Numbered from the stretch's first letter, positions 47,600-60,000 are shown. The stretch: DNA of 64,000 bases from Solicoccozyma terricola (GCA_001600875.1 BCLD01000023.1:239133-303132); one strand, 5' to 3'. A program made the numbers and translations. Notes: generated from the letters alone by a model not told the origin.

Positions 47600-48847
47600 T
47601 AGTAAGTATCTATGGTGTATAAACAGGCAAAGATGGGGGCGGGGAGGACTTACTTTGCATGTCAGCCTTTGGTGAGGTGATGCTGATGGACGGGTATGGA
47701 GTTTGACTGGATGCAGGAGGACCGGGTGTGGGAGGAGGTATGGTAGACGAGGTCTTCAGCACATCGGAGTAGAATGCTGCTTTACTTCGCGGAAGATCGA
47801 GTTGACCGAGAAGGAGAACCTTGGTTGGCTTGGTGACTGGTGTGAGTTTCAAATCACGATCATGCGTGAGTCCTCGTTTCGATATCTCGTGGGGTTTGTT
47901 TGAAGATTGGTTGGGAGGGCATGTTGGCGAGAAAGGGAGTGTTGGCGAGACAGTCGGGAGTGGTGGCCACAGAGTAGGAGCTGTTGGTGGGAGACTAGGA
48001 GCTGTTGGTGGGAAAGTAGGAGTTGTTGGTGGGAGAGTAGGGATAGGAACAGGATAGAACGCAATATTGCGGGAGGTTTGAGTTGGGAGACTATAATCTC
48101 GAGTAGAGGCAAAATGACTGAGGTAGACTTTGGTTCGGTAATGAAACCTTGCATCCAATGTTGCTCCGTTGGTGGAATGATCGCTGCTACATAGGTTACT
48201 CCACTGATTCCAGATGTATCAGAACACAATTTCTGCCATTCCAAGTAATTCACTCATGGTGATTCAACTGTGTCGACAAGCAGACCATGGCTCTCGTATC
48301 GATTGATAAAGTCCATGATGTTAGGGCAAACGATGGTGTTGGGATGGATAAAGATGCGGAGAGGAAACCCGCCTGGATGTGAGAAAAGCTGGCTGGTGGG
48401 TTCTGCAACTACTTCGACGGGTTGTCCCTCTCTACGGGAGACAGCTACACTGATGTGCGAGATGATTTGGGGAATTTGGGACAATGAATTGAGCATTTGG
48501 CCGACATGATGATTACCGTCCATGGCTATGATGATGGGACTATTGTGGATATCATCTGTGGTGACATAACCTTGCAACTGAGAGGACAGGAGAGTGGTCA
48601 GAAGATGCAAAGGTGAGGGGAAAAGGGTATCCATACCTGGCATCATGTGGTAATGTCTCGAAGGAGGCGTAGGTCGCCACCGAGCAACGCCAGGGAAGTG
48701 GTGGCTTGTAGATGGTTGGGAGTGGTAGACTTGGTGGTGGTGGTGGTGGTGGAGATAGCTGTCAATGATGATGTTATGATGTTGATGTTGCTGTTGCTTC
48801 CATGCCTGAGCGACCCCCACAGGCATGGGAAAGGGGGCCATGGGCAT
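47600..48847 (-). CDS. Uncharacterised protein Y with in-frame TGA
   Basis: Start ATG 48847 (MPMAPFPMPVGVAQAW). A Gln/His-rich segment (HQHHNIIIDSYLHHHHHH) comes first, then a core: SQIPQIISHISVAVSRREGQ, GGFPLRIFIHPNTIVC, RYESHGLLVDTVESP. A TGA (48254-48256) interrupts, and the same frame continues VNYLEWQKLCSDTSGISGVT, YVAAIIPPTEQHWMQGFIT. Downstream, in another frame, is a Pro-rich part with 21-nt units (PTLPPTTPTFPPTAPSLPPT) and DLPRSKAAFYSDVL, up to a donor GTAAGT near 47650. The core resembles protein Z at 51.4-52.0 kb. The TGA could be spliced out by a 45-nt intron (donor GTCGAC), but the comparison with Z favours retained sequence. Family and function unknown; the C-terminal end is uncertain. 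Confidence 0.5.
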
Positions 48848-48995
48848 CAGGTTGTTCCTCGGACCAAGTAGGGGGCAAACGCCACGACGTTACCATTCTT
48901 GTTGTTGTCGTCTCATATTGAATGTGTCTGACCATATGCATTCCTACAGTTCTTAAATCAACCACCACCCCCACCACCCAACTTAGCATATATCC

Positions 48996-50750
48996 ATGCA
49001 TCCACAAGTTGAAACATTCGACAGAGATGCATTTGCTCACAAATGGAAGGATGTCTTATACTTCAGGCCTGTCCCCATTCGCAACGGCGGCAACTGTTGC
49101 TTTTTCATCGCAAATCTTCAGGCCCTTATGAGTCTCCCACTGTTCATCAAGATGGTCTCGGCACACGGCAAGTATGGATGTGAGGATTGGACCTAGTGTA
49201 TGCTCAATCACTTTACTGAATCTGCTTGATCCTTCAGGCTTTGTGTTGGATCGTTTGAGGGATTGCATTCGATGCGCTCTTGTTGGTTGGGAATGCATGG
49301 TCAGTTGCAGCAGCTCGAGAACCTCTGTTTCAACTTACGCATCGATATCTGCCAGTCTGGATGGTTGAGATGCGAACCATCGGCCACATGGCCCCATGAA
49401 GGTGCACAAACCGGAAAATATTGGATTGAGCGAAGATCTTCTCGAGACATGTGTATTCCGTAAGTAATATTCCTTGTACTGTATTGCAAAGCTGTCACTG
49501 ACCCATTTCCGAAATAATCAGCGTTTATGGGCGTGGGAAGAGTCACAAACGTGGAGCAAGAGGATGCAGCTGGAATGTTGGGGGGTATCTCCTTGAGAGT
49601 CTGGCTACTGAACTCCTTGGTTACTGGGAGTATAGGTACGTTCCATTTGGCAATCATTAATCCTTTCCTCGTTCATCCATCCGTTATCATCATCGTAATT
49701 GGGTAATAATATACTGTGCTTTCAAATTTTGCAGCAGCACCCCTCGCCCACGAGCCGACCTTCCCACAATGCCAACCTGGTCACACCAAATGTTTGCCAT
49801 CCAAGAAGCTCGTATCTCTGGTGACGATTACAGCAAACCTATTGGACTTCGATATACCTTTATCAACAAGCTTGAGCTACCAGCTGAATTGATAAGAGGT
49901 GGTCTACATCTGCAACCACTGATTGACAAACAAAGGAGTCAACTGAATGATGCTGGAAGGTGAGAGATCAGCACTCAACAAGCCAGAACTTTGGGTATTT
50001 CGTTGCCCTCATTGCATCGAAGGTGGCTGATGGCTTGCACTCTTGGTCATTATAGCCGTGACGTGATTGTTGGACGCTTGCCAGAGGTTTACATCTTGGA
50101 GCTCACATGAGTCGAACTGGTCACCGGCAGCAGAACCATGGAGAAGAGAAGCTTCAGTGTTCATGATCTAGACAACAGCATTACAATGCGGTCTTCGACC
50201 GGAGGCATGGCTACATTCCTGCCAGTCGCCTTCATCTGCCATGAAGGTGGTTTGTCATCATCCGGTCACTGGTCCAGCTGGATTCAAGGTATGGATGAAA
50301 AGAGAAAAAGGTAAGTCTGGTTCATTCTTCTTGTAGAATATGGGACGAAGCCGTTGACGAATTCACTGCCACAGGGGTTGGTTCAAGACCAATGATGCTG
50401 CTATCATTGGCCCGATGCCTCTTAAATCTCCGGATATGACCTGTCCAAGGGATTGGGTCATAGCAATGTTTCAACGCAAGGTGAGATGAGTTGCGGTGTT
50501 GGGATAGCATGGAACTAGGGTGACAAGTTGCGAACAGCACTCGAACACAGATGGCCATCATTGATCCCCTTTGGTGGACCATACAGGTTGGTAAATAATT
50601 CGATTTTTGTATGTCGTTAAAGTAATTTATGTCATTATCACTACAATTTCAGTCTGTCGTTCCACGCATCAGTCGGAAGAATAAATCGATCAACACAGCA
50701 GCTGATGGAGTATCTAGGAGGGGATATTCAAAGTACTTGGATTGAAGGAC
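48996..50750 (+). CDS. Divergent ubiquitin-specific protease-like (peptidase C19) protein
   Basis: Start ATG 48996 (MHPQVETFDRDAFAHKW). The Cys box reads IRNGGNCCFFIANLQALMSL, corresponding to the USP pattern GLxNxGNTCFxNSxLQ. The second exon holds the helical part (LEGLHSM-like, GQLQQLENLCFNLRI). The third contains EQEDAAGMLGG or an alternative frame; the QxDA motif of USPs would fit. Then comes YTFINKLELPAELIRGG, and the His box is LPVAFICHEGGLSSSGHWSS followed after an intron by GWFKTNDAAIIG. This matches the USP pattern with GHY/W and W(Y/F)xxND, so the catalytic triad may be present. A possible last exon encodes SVVPRISRKNKSINTAADGV and stops near 50750. Likely removes ubiquitin or a related modifier, with an unusual target. 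Exon phases in the middle are not secure. Confidence 0.65.
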
Positions 50751-51443
50751 CAGCTGGATCTTTTTTCTTAGCGCCGATGACGTCGAGAGATAGATGACAA
50801 GGGTGATTGCACTGCGCGATCCTGTGATTCCTCCGATCAGTCACAGATTCCCGCCCACCCCCCTCTCCCCCTGGGCGCGGCCCAATCAGTTATCATGTAG
50901 ATAGCACCTACTCATAGTCATTCGAGGATACTGCCCTTGTCCAGCCAAGCGATTGGTCATGTCTTCGCTCTCCCAGAGAGCCCTGCCTGCATCACCCATT
51001 CCAACTGCCACCAGGTAGCCAGGGGTGACAAAGAGCGTGTTGGGGACCGGTGTGCCGTCTGTTTCCCCAACATATCAGGGTTTTTTTCTAAACCCACATT
51101 GGATACCACTTACAATTCATGATCATGGTGCAGATATTGAGTTCTATCCGGGAAGAGCAGATCAGCTCAGGACAGAGTGACCATTCTTCTAACGACATAC
51201 CCCTCTAATGAGGTAGTTTCCTTAAGCCTCCACCATCAACGAGGAACTTGAGCATGTTGGCGTACATTGTCCTGACATCTCCTTGGGACAAGATGTGGTC
51301 GTGAAATGGGAACTTGTCAATGACATTGCTCTGCTCATATGAGGATAAGAACGTTGTATTGGCAAATGATGCAGCACTTAACACTCACATTCACTCCAGT
51401 CAGGGTGTTGGATGAATTCAAAGCAAAATACATTCAGAATGAA
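50751..51443. other. Intergenic, no gene seen
   Basis: Between the convergent ends of the USP-like gene and gene Z. No open frame above about 60 codons and no repeat noted. Confidence 0.5.
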
Positions 51444-52012
51444 CTAGCAATCAGAGAAGAATCTGGAGTGCTGGGGTTCTCCTGGTGAAAATTCATCGTC
51501 GATAGTGAGGCAGGCAGTGCATTCTACGAATTCCTCAGGAACAAGGTCTAATTTCACAGAGTCAGCAGCGTTGTAGTGCGTGATGAACCCTACCCAGCTA
51601 TGACAACCGAATGTTTCCAATTGTAACCAGTGTCACTCATAGCCCTGTACCCTGCTTGCCTTTGTGAAAGGATGTCTCCGTCTTGCCGACGTAAGTGTAT
51701 AACTGAGTTTGACAAATTGTATCAGCTCTTGTGCATTGCTCCAATAACCTCATCTCACTCACCCCGAGATAAAGAAGAATGTACATGCCTGCTGACTTCA
51801 AGACCTCCATCTTTGCTCCTTCCACCAACCTATGATCTAGCCATGTCCATTCTGCCATCGATGTCAGGCGCCGATCTTCCAGTGGAATTTGATGACCAGG
51901 GAAAGAGAAAATGATCGGCAGGTGACTGATGATAGGGCCCTCGCCGTAAGATTCAGATCCAGCCGCTAGGATGAACGAAGAGATGGAGATATCGGTGGTA
52001 TCGGGGGCCTGA
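51444..52012 (-). CDS. Uncharacterised protein Z, relative of Y (5' end uncertain)
   Basis: Read on the minus strand. An exon beginning near 52010 encodes PDTTDISISSFILAAGSESY, SHLPIIFSFPGHQIPL, MAEWTWLDHRLVEGAKMEVL and YILLYLG, then donor GTGAGTGAG. The next small exon reads LYTYVGKTETSFHK. It ends AAAG|GCAAGC, a GC-AG intron (51659-51590). The last exon reads GFITHYNAADSVKLDLVPEE, FVECTACLTIDDEFSPGEP, stopping TAG at 51444-51446. It shares TYV-(x)n-H-x-x-GFIT and other spacing with Y at 47.6-48.8 kb. No known domain. The likely start exon upstream was not identified, so the gene may be longer or a fragment. Confidence 0.5.
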
Positions 52013-52539
52013 AGAGGATAGCTATTCCAAGGGCCGATCGATGGTAATGCATGCAGACGATGTCAAGAATGTCTCCGATACAAGGCGAGGAAAGAGGGAA
52101 AGCCTTCTACCTGAGGGCAGGGCTCCCGTCTATGTACAAAAAAGTATCTCGCTGAATGAGATACTAACGAGATACTCGAAAAAGAGAAAGAAAGAAAAAG
52201 CAGGCCTGCCATTCGGGGTCCACCCCAACAGCCAATCGGTGATCGCGGTGACGATAGCGTTAATCTGGCAAAGTCCATCCATCAGCGACGATATGGCTAA
52301 GAACCTAAGAGAGTGGGCCTGATGTCCAATGTCTGCCCGAATGTTGAGAGGAGCCCGAATGTTCAGTGCCCTGAGCACCGCAGATGGAGGATTGTAAGGA
52401 TACGACCTTTCTCGGGCCTCCTCCTTACCGTTCTGCGGTGCCACGCTCCACGGATATTCGTCCACGTCGACACATCAATGCATGCACGGCCGTCTCAGCA
52501 TCGTTCACCGTCCTCATGCCTGCCTAATCACCACTGCTG

Positions 52540-53078
52540 ATGGCGAATGACCGGGGACCACTCTTGCATATGTCTTTCATCCTTTTTCCCTCTTTTTTCA
52601 TCTCGCTACGCGATATACGCGCGAGTACATATAACAGGAGCCCTCTACCTTCGGTGGACGGTCTTTTCCCTTTTCCTCACCCTGTATTAGACCTAGTTCT
52701 GTGTACTATACATCGTCTGCGCATAACACTTCCCTCGATCGATCGTCCTTGGATTAGCTACCTTCGGACCACGATCTCTCTTCTCTCACATTCGACCCTC
52801 AATTACTTCATCTCTTTCGGCCACCGATCCAGCGTCGCCGATTCTCTCTCTCTCTCTTGTCATCCACGTCACTTCGTTCACCTTAACGGCGGTTCTGAAA
52901 CTAACTGCGAGAGGCCCGATCATTCGTCATCTGCCAATGCTTCTTCGACCACCGTTCCCACGGAATCTGAAAGCCTAGCACCTGACAAGGATCTGTGAGG
53001 GGGAATCCGCGGAACAGTGAGGATTCGGGCCTGAGAAAGATGTTATCATTACAAAAAGACCAGCACCGGACACTCTGG
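52540..53078 (-). mobile_element. Degenerate LTR-like sequence, copies D and E
   Basis: On the minus strand two starts like those of copies A and B occur: TGTCCGGTGCTGGTC (from 53072) and TGTCAGGTGCTAGGC (from 52987). The latter is followed at about 52908 by CTCGCAGTTAGTTTCAG, as in copies A-C. The DNA to about 52540 is pyrimidine rich on plus, with a CTCT microsatellite near 52845. No coding domain. Boundaries are approximate. Confidence 0.45.
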
Positions 53079-53360
53079 AATCGTCGAACGACGGCTTTAA
53101 CCCCTGCACCTCTTGCGGCTCCATAGGAGGGTCGTCAGTCAGGGCTTCCTCAGCCCCCACTGCGAGCACTGCATCTTTCCACTGCAATTTCGCCACTCGA
53201 AAAAGATTTACGAGTCCAATGAGTTTCAGCACGCCTTGGTTGTCGTGGTGGTCATAGCGGCCTCCATGATAGCTTGAAAGAAAGGTATAGGACTGTACCT
53301 CGGCACACCCCTTCAGCTGTGTGATCGATGACGTGTCACCCCGATTACATAATCACGTGG

Positions 53361-53382
53361 CCCCCCCCCCCCCCCCCCCCCC
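53361..53382 (+). repeat. C22 homopolymer
   Basis: A run of 22 C lies about 60 bp upstream of the probable start of the 53.4-55.7 kb gene, next to CACGTGG. Exact length is uncertain in any assembly. Confidence 0.9.
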
Positions 53383-53443
53383 GGGCGTCTTCACCGCTCA
53401 GCAACCCCCCACAAGCAGCACTCAACTCCATGGCATCACCCTC

Positions 53444-54853
53444 ATGACCATGCCACCGCCGCCATCTCTCTCTTCTCGACTCACCTCCCTCACGTCCTCC
53501 TCCTCCTCGAACACATCCCCATACGCTTCAAATGTCCGGCTCCAAGATCTTGAATCAGTGGGGTTGATTGTCTTGAACAATGGTTCGATTCAGTCAACAC
53601 CGCACCACCACCACCTCGCTGCAACACTGGAAAAAACACGGTGATGGGGTGGCTTGTGTTCTAGAGACGACAGGGATGGCGGTGGTTGATTATAAGGTGA
53701 TTGAGCCGGCTGGATGCTGTTTGTTGTTTTTCTTGGATGAACTTGTCGGGGCGGCGGCTGAATAACACACAATACACCTTTTCATATACCACGCTGTTTT
53801 CAGCTATTTCCACCCGTTATTCGGCGCAACGAGCGAGATGTGTACGGCTGGGTACATCATCACCATCCCAATGTTCTGACTACCTTTGATTCCAACAACG
53901 TTGAACTCTTCATCGCCGCGCTCTACACCGCTCCACGTCTCGATCGAATGGCAAGGAAACAACTCAACGAAGCGGAATGGAAAGCTATCATCGATCCTCT
54001 ACTTGTTACGATAGTTCTGGCGGCGAATAGAGGACAGATGGATGAAGAGGGGAATAACATCCCAGCGGACGTTATGTGAGTTGCTCTCCCGGGGGAATTA
54101 ATTGGCGGGGCCGGGGCCGATGCGTTCCCTCCCAATCGATCGCATTTCTGATCACAATCATCATCATTTTCCGGAATCCCGTCCCGTCCCTCCCCTCCCC
54201 TCCCCTTCCCATAGGATCGAATATCGTGTCAGTCAAAGTCGAACGTCACTCTTGGGTCTCGAATTGGAAGCTGGTACAGATACCGATGCAAGTTTTGGTA
54301 TCTCAAAGTTCGACTTCAAGGTCTACGAACAGGAAAGAGAGGTTCAAGTCGATGTTGGTGATTTCTATGTTGATAACGTGAAGAAAATTTATATCGGTCT
54401 GAATACGAGTATGTCGTCGTCGTCGTCGTCACCTCGTCTATGAGTGTTACCTGGGGGGCCGCCGGGGCCTTTGCTGATACTCCCGGTTAACCAACCAACC
54501 AACCCCTCTTTCCCTTCCTCTCACAGACTCACACACGCAAGCAGTCTTTCCCTTCTGTCATTACGAATTAAAAGGTTACAACAATCCACCGAAAGATGGT
54601 ACACCTCAAGCGTTTACCGCCATGTCGAGTAGTCTATGCCTCTATGCACATATCAAGGCCCTCGCAGACAAACGCAACAAGGTAGCTTTTCAACAATGGG
54701 AAGAGGTCGCGACGGTTTCGGAAATAGCTATGATGGAGAGATGCTATGGGGTTGTCGCTCATCAGGCACAATGGACGATATATATCATGGTAATTCATCT
54801 TGATGGGGATGGACGTCGGCGTTTTGTGAGTTTCGTCGGATGCTTGCCTTTTC

Positions 54854-54885
<32 letters not shown>

Positions 54886-55681
54886 ACGTCTTTGCAAAGA
54901 AATCTTCCGGTTCTAAATCACCTCATCCTTCCTCTTGGGACCCCCCCGTTCACCAGCTTGTCAAACCTATCATATCCCGAGACGTTTCTACCGTCCAACC
55001 TATCCATCAGCTCAACGAAGTCATCTGCAGGATCCTTCGGGAAGCAGATGCAAGAAAGGCGATACTACAGGAATGGCTGTCGATAGCAACCGCTTCGGCA
55101 GAGGAACTGTCACCATCACCATCACCATCACCACCGACATCGAAACAATCTCTTCCTCCATCGTCTCACCATTCATCGCCTCATACGGATTCCGATCGCC
55201 ACAGTAGGTACATCCGTCGTCATGGAGAGCTAGTGGTACCATCGGCGGCGGCGGCGGCGGCGGCGGCAGATGCATCGGTCGCAGGTCCATCAACACAAGG
55301 TCCGCCGTCATCAGCAACAGGAGGTCCGTCATTGCCCGCAGTCCCATCAGACAACCTCTTCGGCAAGAAGGAAAGCTGGCGTGCTCCGTGGAGGGGTATC
55401 GAGCACACCAGCGAAAGACGACGGGTCGCCAAGGCCTGGTGGGATTCGTTGGGGTTGAAATGGAGCATGCAAGGTGGGTTTCAGGTCCGGTCCACGGATT
55501 GAAGACAGACCAGTTCTGACGTACTATTCCAGCCTCAGGGTCATCTCCGCCAGGATATCAACCTCCACGTCAACGAGTCATCTCCTTACCATCACCACCG
55601 ATCACGCCGACGGATGGAAAGGATCTCATGTCGAAACCACTTGATACTGATTCAACGCCGAATCCTCCTCGTGGGTTTTGA
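53444..55681 (+). CDS. Uncharacterised protein X, possible PD-(D/E)XK-like domain
   Basis: Start ATG 53444 (MTMPPPPSLSSRLTSL) with a Ser-rich first exon; the phase into exon 2 (from about 53805) is unresolved. Then RRNERDVYGWVHHHHPNVLT, ARKQLNEAEWKAIIDPLLV, YRVSQSRTSLLGLELEAG, VQVDVGDFYVDNVKKIYIGL, VFPFCHYELKGYNNPPKDG, SSSLCLYAHIKALADKRN and CYGVVAHQAQWTIYIMVIH. The series D, then E-L-K, then a helix and a GVVxHxxxW strand fits the fungal PD-(D/E)XK nuclease-like family I remember (PF20516), but this is tentative. A GCGTCC repeat lies in an intron at about 54857-54885. The C-terminal half is Ser/Pro rich with an Ala8 run, DNLFGKKESWRAPWRGIEH and a final exon ending TGA 55679-55681. Some segments resemble the 11.3-13.6 kb gene. 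Confidence 0.6.
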
Positions 55682-57059
55682 TCAACGCTACCCTTAACCA
55701 ACATTGCAAAATAACCGATTTGGACGCACGCCCATATCGTGGGGCACCCACCCACACCTTCAACGAAACGCACGCTGTCAATCAATCAGAACGAGTCTGC
55801 TTAGTTTTCTCACGTAACGACGTCGCCTCTTCTCCATGTTCTTTTCCCCTCTGATCTCGTTTAAACGGCATGCACGACCTTTTATGTTTTATTTTATTTT
55901 ACGTTGTCGGGGTTTGATTAATGATGATGATTTTTGCGTACTCACCACCAAACGGTCGATAAGGAAAAACGGTTCCTAACCCCTCATCCCAGCTTCCGCA
56001 TCGGCGAAGGGCGTCGACCTTTGTTTCTCTTCAGCTGCAGCAGGGATGGATTCGCCGTGGAACTAAACAATTGTGAGGCTATGTGACTGCGGATGCCCCC
56101 TCGTCACCAGGGTTTTTCGGCAGTTGGCGGTATATTGATGTGCCATCCTTGGGCGCCTGAGGCCTTACGCAACTCTGCGACATCGGGTGTCAGGTGCCGG
56201 GTCATGCCTGGGTACTGGAATCGGTACTGCGAGGTGAAGAACTTGCCAGATGTCGGCATCCCTGTTGGATTCAGATCCAGATGAAGAGATGGTGACAAAT
56301 GGATATCGGCCGATCGCGGGTGATGGTTGATTTTTTGGGGTTGATAGGCCCAGTGCCATGGAAGAAAACGGCGATGTCATTGGGTGAGATAACATTCATT
56401 GAGCCATAGGCTAAGTTTTGACAGTTACTTCGTTGTTCAAGAGGGGTTGTAGGCAGGGGAACAATGCAACGACAATCTCTAGGTAGCTTACCCAAACTAT
56501 ATTAATGCAGGAGCGGCTTTCGGAAACAGAGAAGTACGGTTTCGCTTCTGCAGCAGTCAACAATTCTTGAGATACGATAAGACACCCCAGGAAACCCGAC
56601 CACATAGCCTCACAGCAAACAATTACCCCCCGATATTTGACCCACAATTACGGGTCTACCTGCGTCCTTGCCGCCCTCTTTCAACCGTTGAATTTGTTTC
56701 GTCTCGGAGGCTGTCTTTACACACCTGGACTCTTCAAGTCCATCCTTGCCAGGCCCCCTTCACTGGATGCCAACTCGGAGCTTGAGAGCTGGAGAGGCGT
56801 TGTCTCAAATCTTGCCACCACCACTTTTTTTTCCCCGCCACCGCTTCGTCCCATCTGCCATCCTATTGTCACTGGGGATGGCGATCACACCGCTGTTCAC
56901 CCCGGAAATCAAGGAAGAAATTCCCTGATTCGATGTAGTAGGATCTTTTCGTCTCACATCTTGTTTTCATTCTTCTCTTGAACATGCTCCTCTACCCTAT
57001 ATAACCACATTTCTTGTTGGGAGGAACGAGTCTTTCCCTTGTCTCGATCCGTACCACGG
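55682..57059. other. Intergenic upstream of the metalloprotease
   Basis: No supportable gene; overlapping short frames on both strands. The proximal 100 bp contain CTATATAACC (56996-57005), a TATA-like element about 55-60 bp upstream of the metalloprotease ATG. Confidence 0.5.
56996..57005 (+). promoter_or_regulatory. TATA-like box of the metalloprotease gene
   Basis: CTATATAACC lies 55-64 bp before the ATG at 57060. Position and sequence fit a core promoter element of a regulated secreted-enzyme gene. Confidence 0.45.
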
Positions 57060-60000
57060 ATGTTGGCCCACACTCTCTTCCCGGCAGGATTGCTGTTTAT
57101 CAGCATCGCTGTTGCAATCCCTCAAGCAGTGTAAGTACCCGACACGACTCAACTACAGCCCACTAAAGCTCCCTCCCAATCTAGAACTCCCACACCCTCA
57201 AGCACCTCCAGCGACCAAGAGGTCTACTACGACGAGCTCGGAACACATACCAGGTATTCGACGTGAGTAGTAGGACGGTCAACGCTGCCTCTTGGAGCAC
57301 TGACCGCTTTCCCTACAGCACCCCAAGCTCCACTGCATCAGCCACCTCCAGTTACGATGATCAGTTTACAGTCATCTACGATTCGCAGGGAACACACACC
57401 GTATTCTTAGCGTGGGTATCCAATGCAATTAGAAAGCCAAACCCTTTTCACAAACTTCATCATCATTCACAGTGTCTCCTCTGGTACAGCCTCAGCTACG
57501 GTATCGGCATCAGCCAGTCTAGGATTGACAGGACCTGTCTGTCCCAAGCGAGCCACTGATTTCACTCTAATCAGTGGCACATCCATAACCACTGGATTCA
57601 CTTGCGATTGCACGGATTCTCAACCCTACACCGGACCAGGAAACGATCCGACAGTGACATGCTTCAAGGATATCAGCAGGTGAGGCGAAAACGATAAGAC
57701 GGGCAAAGATAGTCTGCTGATACACTAACCCCTCTCAGCCAAGTCTGCTCACCCACTTGCCCTGACTGCGGACCTTACACCCCCATCGACTACGACAAAA
57801 CCCTAGCTGTTGGCCTACAACCGATACCAACTACCTACGATCCAACCCAATGCCCCGATTTCCCGGGGGATCTCTTGCTTACAACCCCGAAGGACGCTGT
57901 GACATATCTCGTACCATTCCATGACCATGCAGACGCTCCTGTACCAACCTTGACAGACGACCAACTGTTGAACTGGAAGAACTACGAGTTAGATGTCTAC
58001 GTTCAAGCACTCAAAGGTAAACTCAAAAAGCGCTTGGAACCGAAATAACAAGTTGATCCACTCTGCCTTCTCATAGATGGCAATGGAGGAAACCCACCTA
58101 TCTCTCTTCCTTACTGCAATGTTGGTGACTACGGAACTCCCTCATCCAAGAAACGTCACGCAAGGTCTCCCCACACTAAACGAGATGTGACCAAACTCAA
58201 CACCTATGGCGACTCTATCTTTGGTGGGAAAAGGCCTGAGCGAGTCACTGTTCGACCGTGTTTGCCCAAGGAGATCAATATCCCTGTCTACTTCAATGTC
58301 GTTACCGGCAATTGCACAACTGGTAGGACAATGTCTCTCACAACGTTGAGATCTTTCTAACCTTGCGGTTTCACTCCCGACAGCCAGTCTTGTCACCCCG
58401 GCCATCCTCGACCAAGCTGTCCAATCGCTGAACGATGCATGGAACACCCACAACATTTTCTTTCATCGGCCCACTGTCGCGGATAACGTTCAATACCTTA
58501 TCTCCAGCGCTCCTGACGATGACTACCGCAAATTTACCCACTTGCACAAAAACGATCCACTCGTCAACAACGATGCCTTCAACAAGAAATTCAAGATGGA
58601 TCCCAAGATGAGGAAAGGTCCGGCAGGCGATAAGACGGTGATGTACATTTTCTTGGTCGAAGAGGTCATTGGGAATGCTGGAGGTGAGCGGGGAAGGTCT
58701 GTGAAGGACATAGTGAACTCGAAATGGAGCACTAATCACTCCTCTTACCCAGCCTACTGCAACTTCCCTGAACAAGAAGAGGACGGATGCGTCATTCCCA
58801 TCGACGAACTCCAGGGAGTGGGACTGAAATTCCCTGAGCGATTCTATCGAGGCACATTGATTCACGAGAGTGGTAAGTAAAGTACTCCGTATGTGACACC
58901 ATGTACTGAGCCTCTTCTCTTAGGCCACTGGCTCAACCTCCAACACACCCACGATCACGACCAATCAAAGAGTGTAGCGACTCCAGATCAATGCTTTGAG
59001 ACTGATGGAGTCAAGGACACCCTACAGACCCCCTACCAATACCGAGTATGCCCGTACCAATACCCGTGCTCGACACTCGCCGAAGGCAAAATCCTAACGG
59101 TGTCGAAGGAGTTAGTTCGTGAGTCAAGAAGGTTCGCATCCGAGGAAAGCAATGTTTTGTTGACATTTATTTTCCTGTGTGCAGCCATTGTCAACATCAT
59201 GTCGTACTCACCGCTTGCTCAAACGCAATTCTCAGTGGTGAGTAGAGGTGATGCTGTATATGAAGTTACGTTAGCTCACAATAAACACATTCCATCAGCA
59301 ACAAGGCGGTGAGATGATATTCCATCAATTGACGATACAATTACTGATGTTCCGCTCTGAACAGCCCGCGCCCATGCAGGCTACTACTTCCTTCGAAAGA
59401 AGATTGAAGGTCGAATTGATTGTCGAGGAGGCATAGCCTATGATGAGGAGAAGGATTTGCGGAAACGAGATGCACTACCAAGCGTCTACGAAAGACTCAT
59501 CGAGTATCGTGCATCTCAAGGTACATCATTATTGGCAAAGCGACATGATTTGGCGTGGGGTAACATTTACGAAGGTGAGTGGTGGTCTGTTTTCCATGAC
59601 ACTGCGCTGCCACGCTTACCACACCTCTTCTCAGAACTCCTCAAAATATGTTCCAAGCCTTACACCACCGGGCAGGCGTTATTCCCAGACGTACCCGACC
59701 TCTACACCAACCTGAGAGCGCTTTCTGGGGATGGCGAGTACGTTGAAACTCCGGGCGCCATATCTCCAGTCGTTTCACCTGTCGTATCACCAAGCGTCTC
59801 ACAAAGCTCGCTCATGGTATCACCCACAGGTGGTGGCCAAGCATCAACTACAACCACACCTGTCGTATCACCAAGCGTCTCGCAAAGCTCTCCCGTGGTA
59901 TCTCCCACAGGTGGTGGCGAAGCACCAACTACAAACACACCTGTCTCTAGTGGAGGGGTTTCGACTCCTTCAGTGACACCCTTTGCGCCGGGCACCACTC

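Larger units (their letters stand above)
52013..53443. other. Gene-poor interval containing LTR-like DNA and a C22 tract
   Basis: A minus-strand open frame of 85 codons (53232-52975, LIGLVNLFRVAKLQWKDAVL) is protein-like but without known family and overlaps the LTR-like DNA. It may be a relic exon. The only other notable items are the listed repeats. Confidence 0.4.

Noticed and set aside
51444..52012. GIY-YIG nuclease from LYTYVGKTETS in protein Z
   Set aside because: Only the short YxYVGKT string fits; the downstream Arg, Glu and Asn expected for GIY-YIG enzymes are not evident, and Y lacks the motif.
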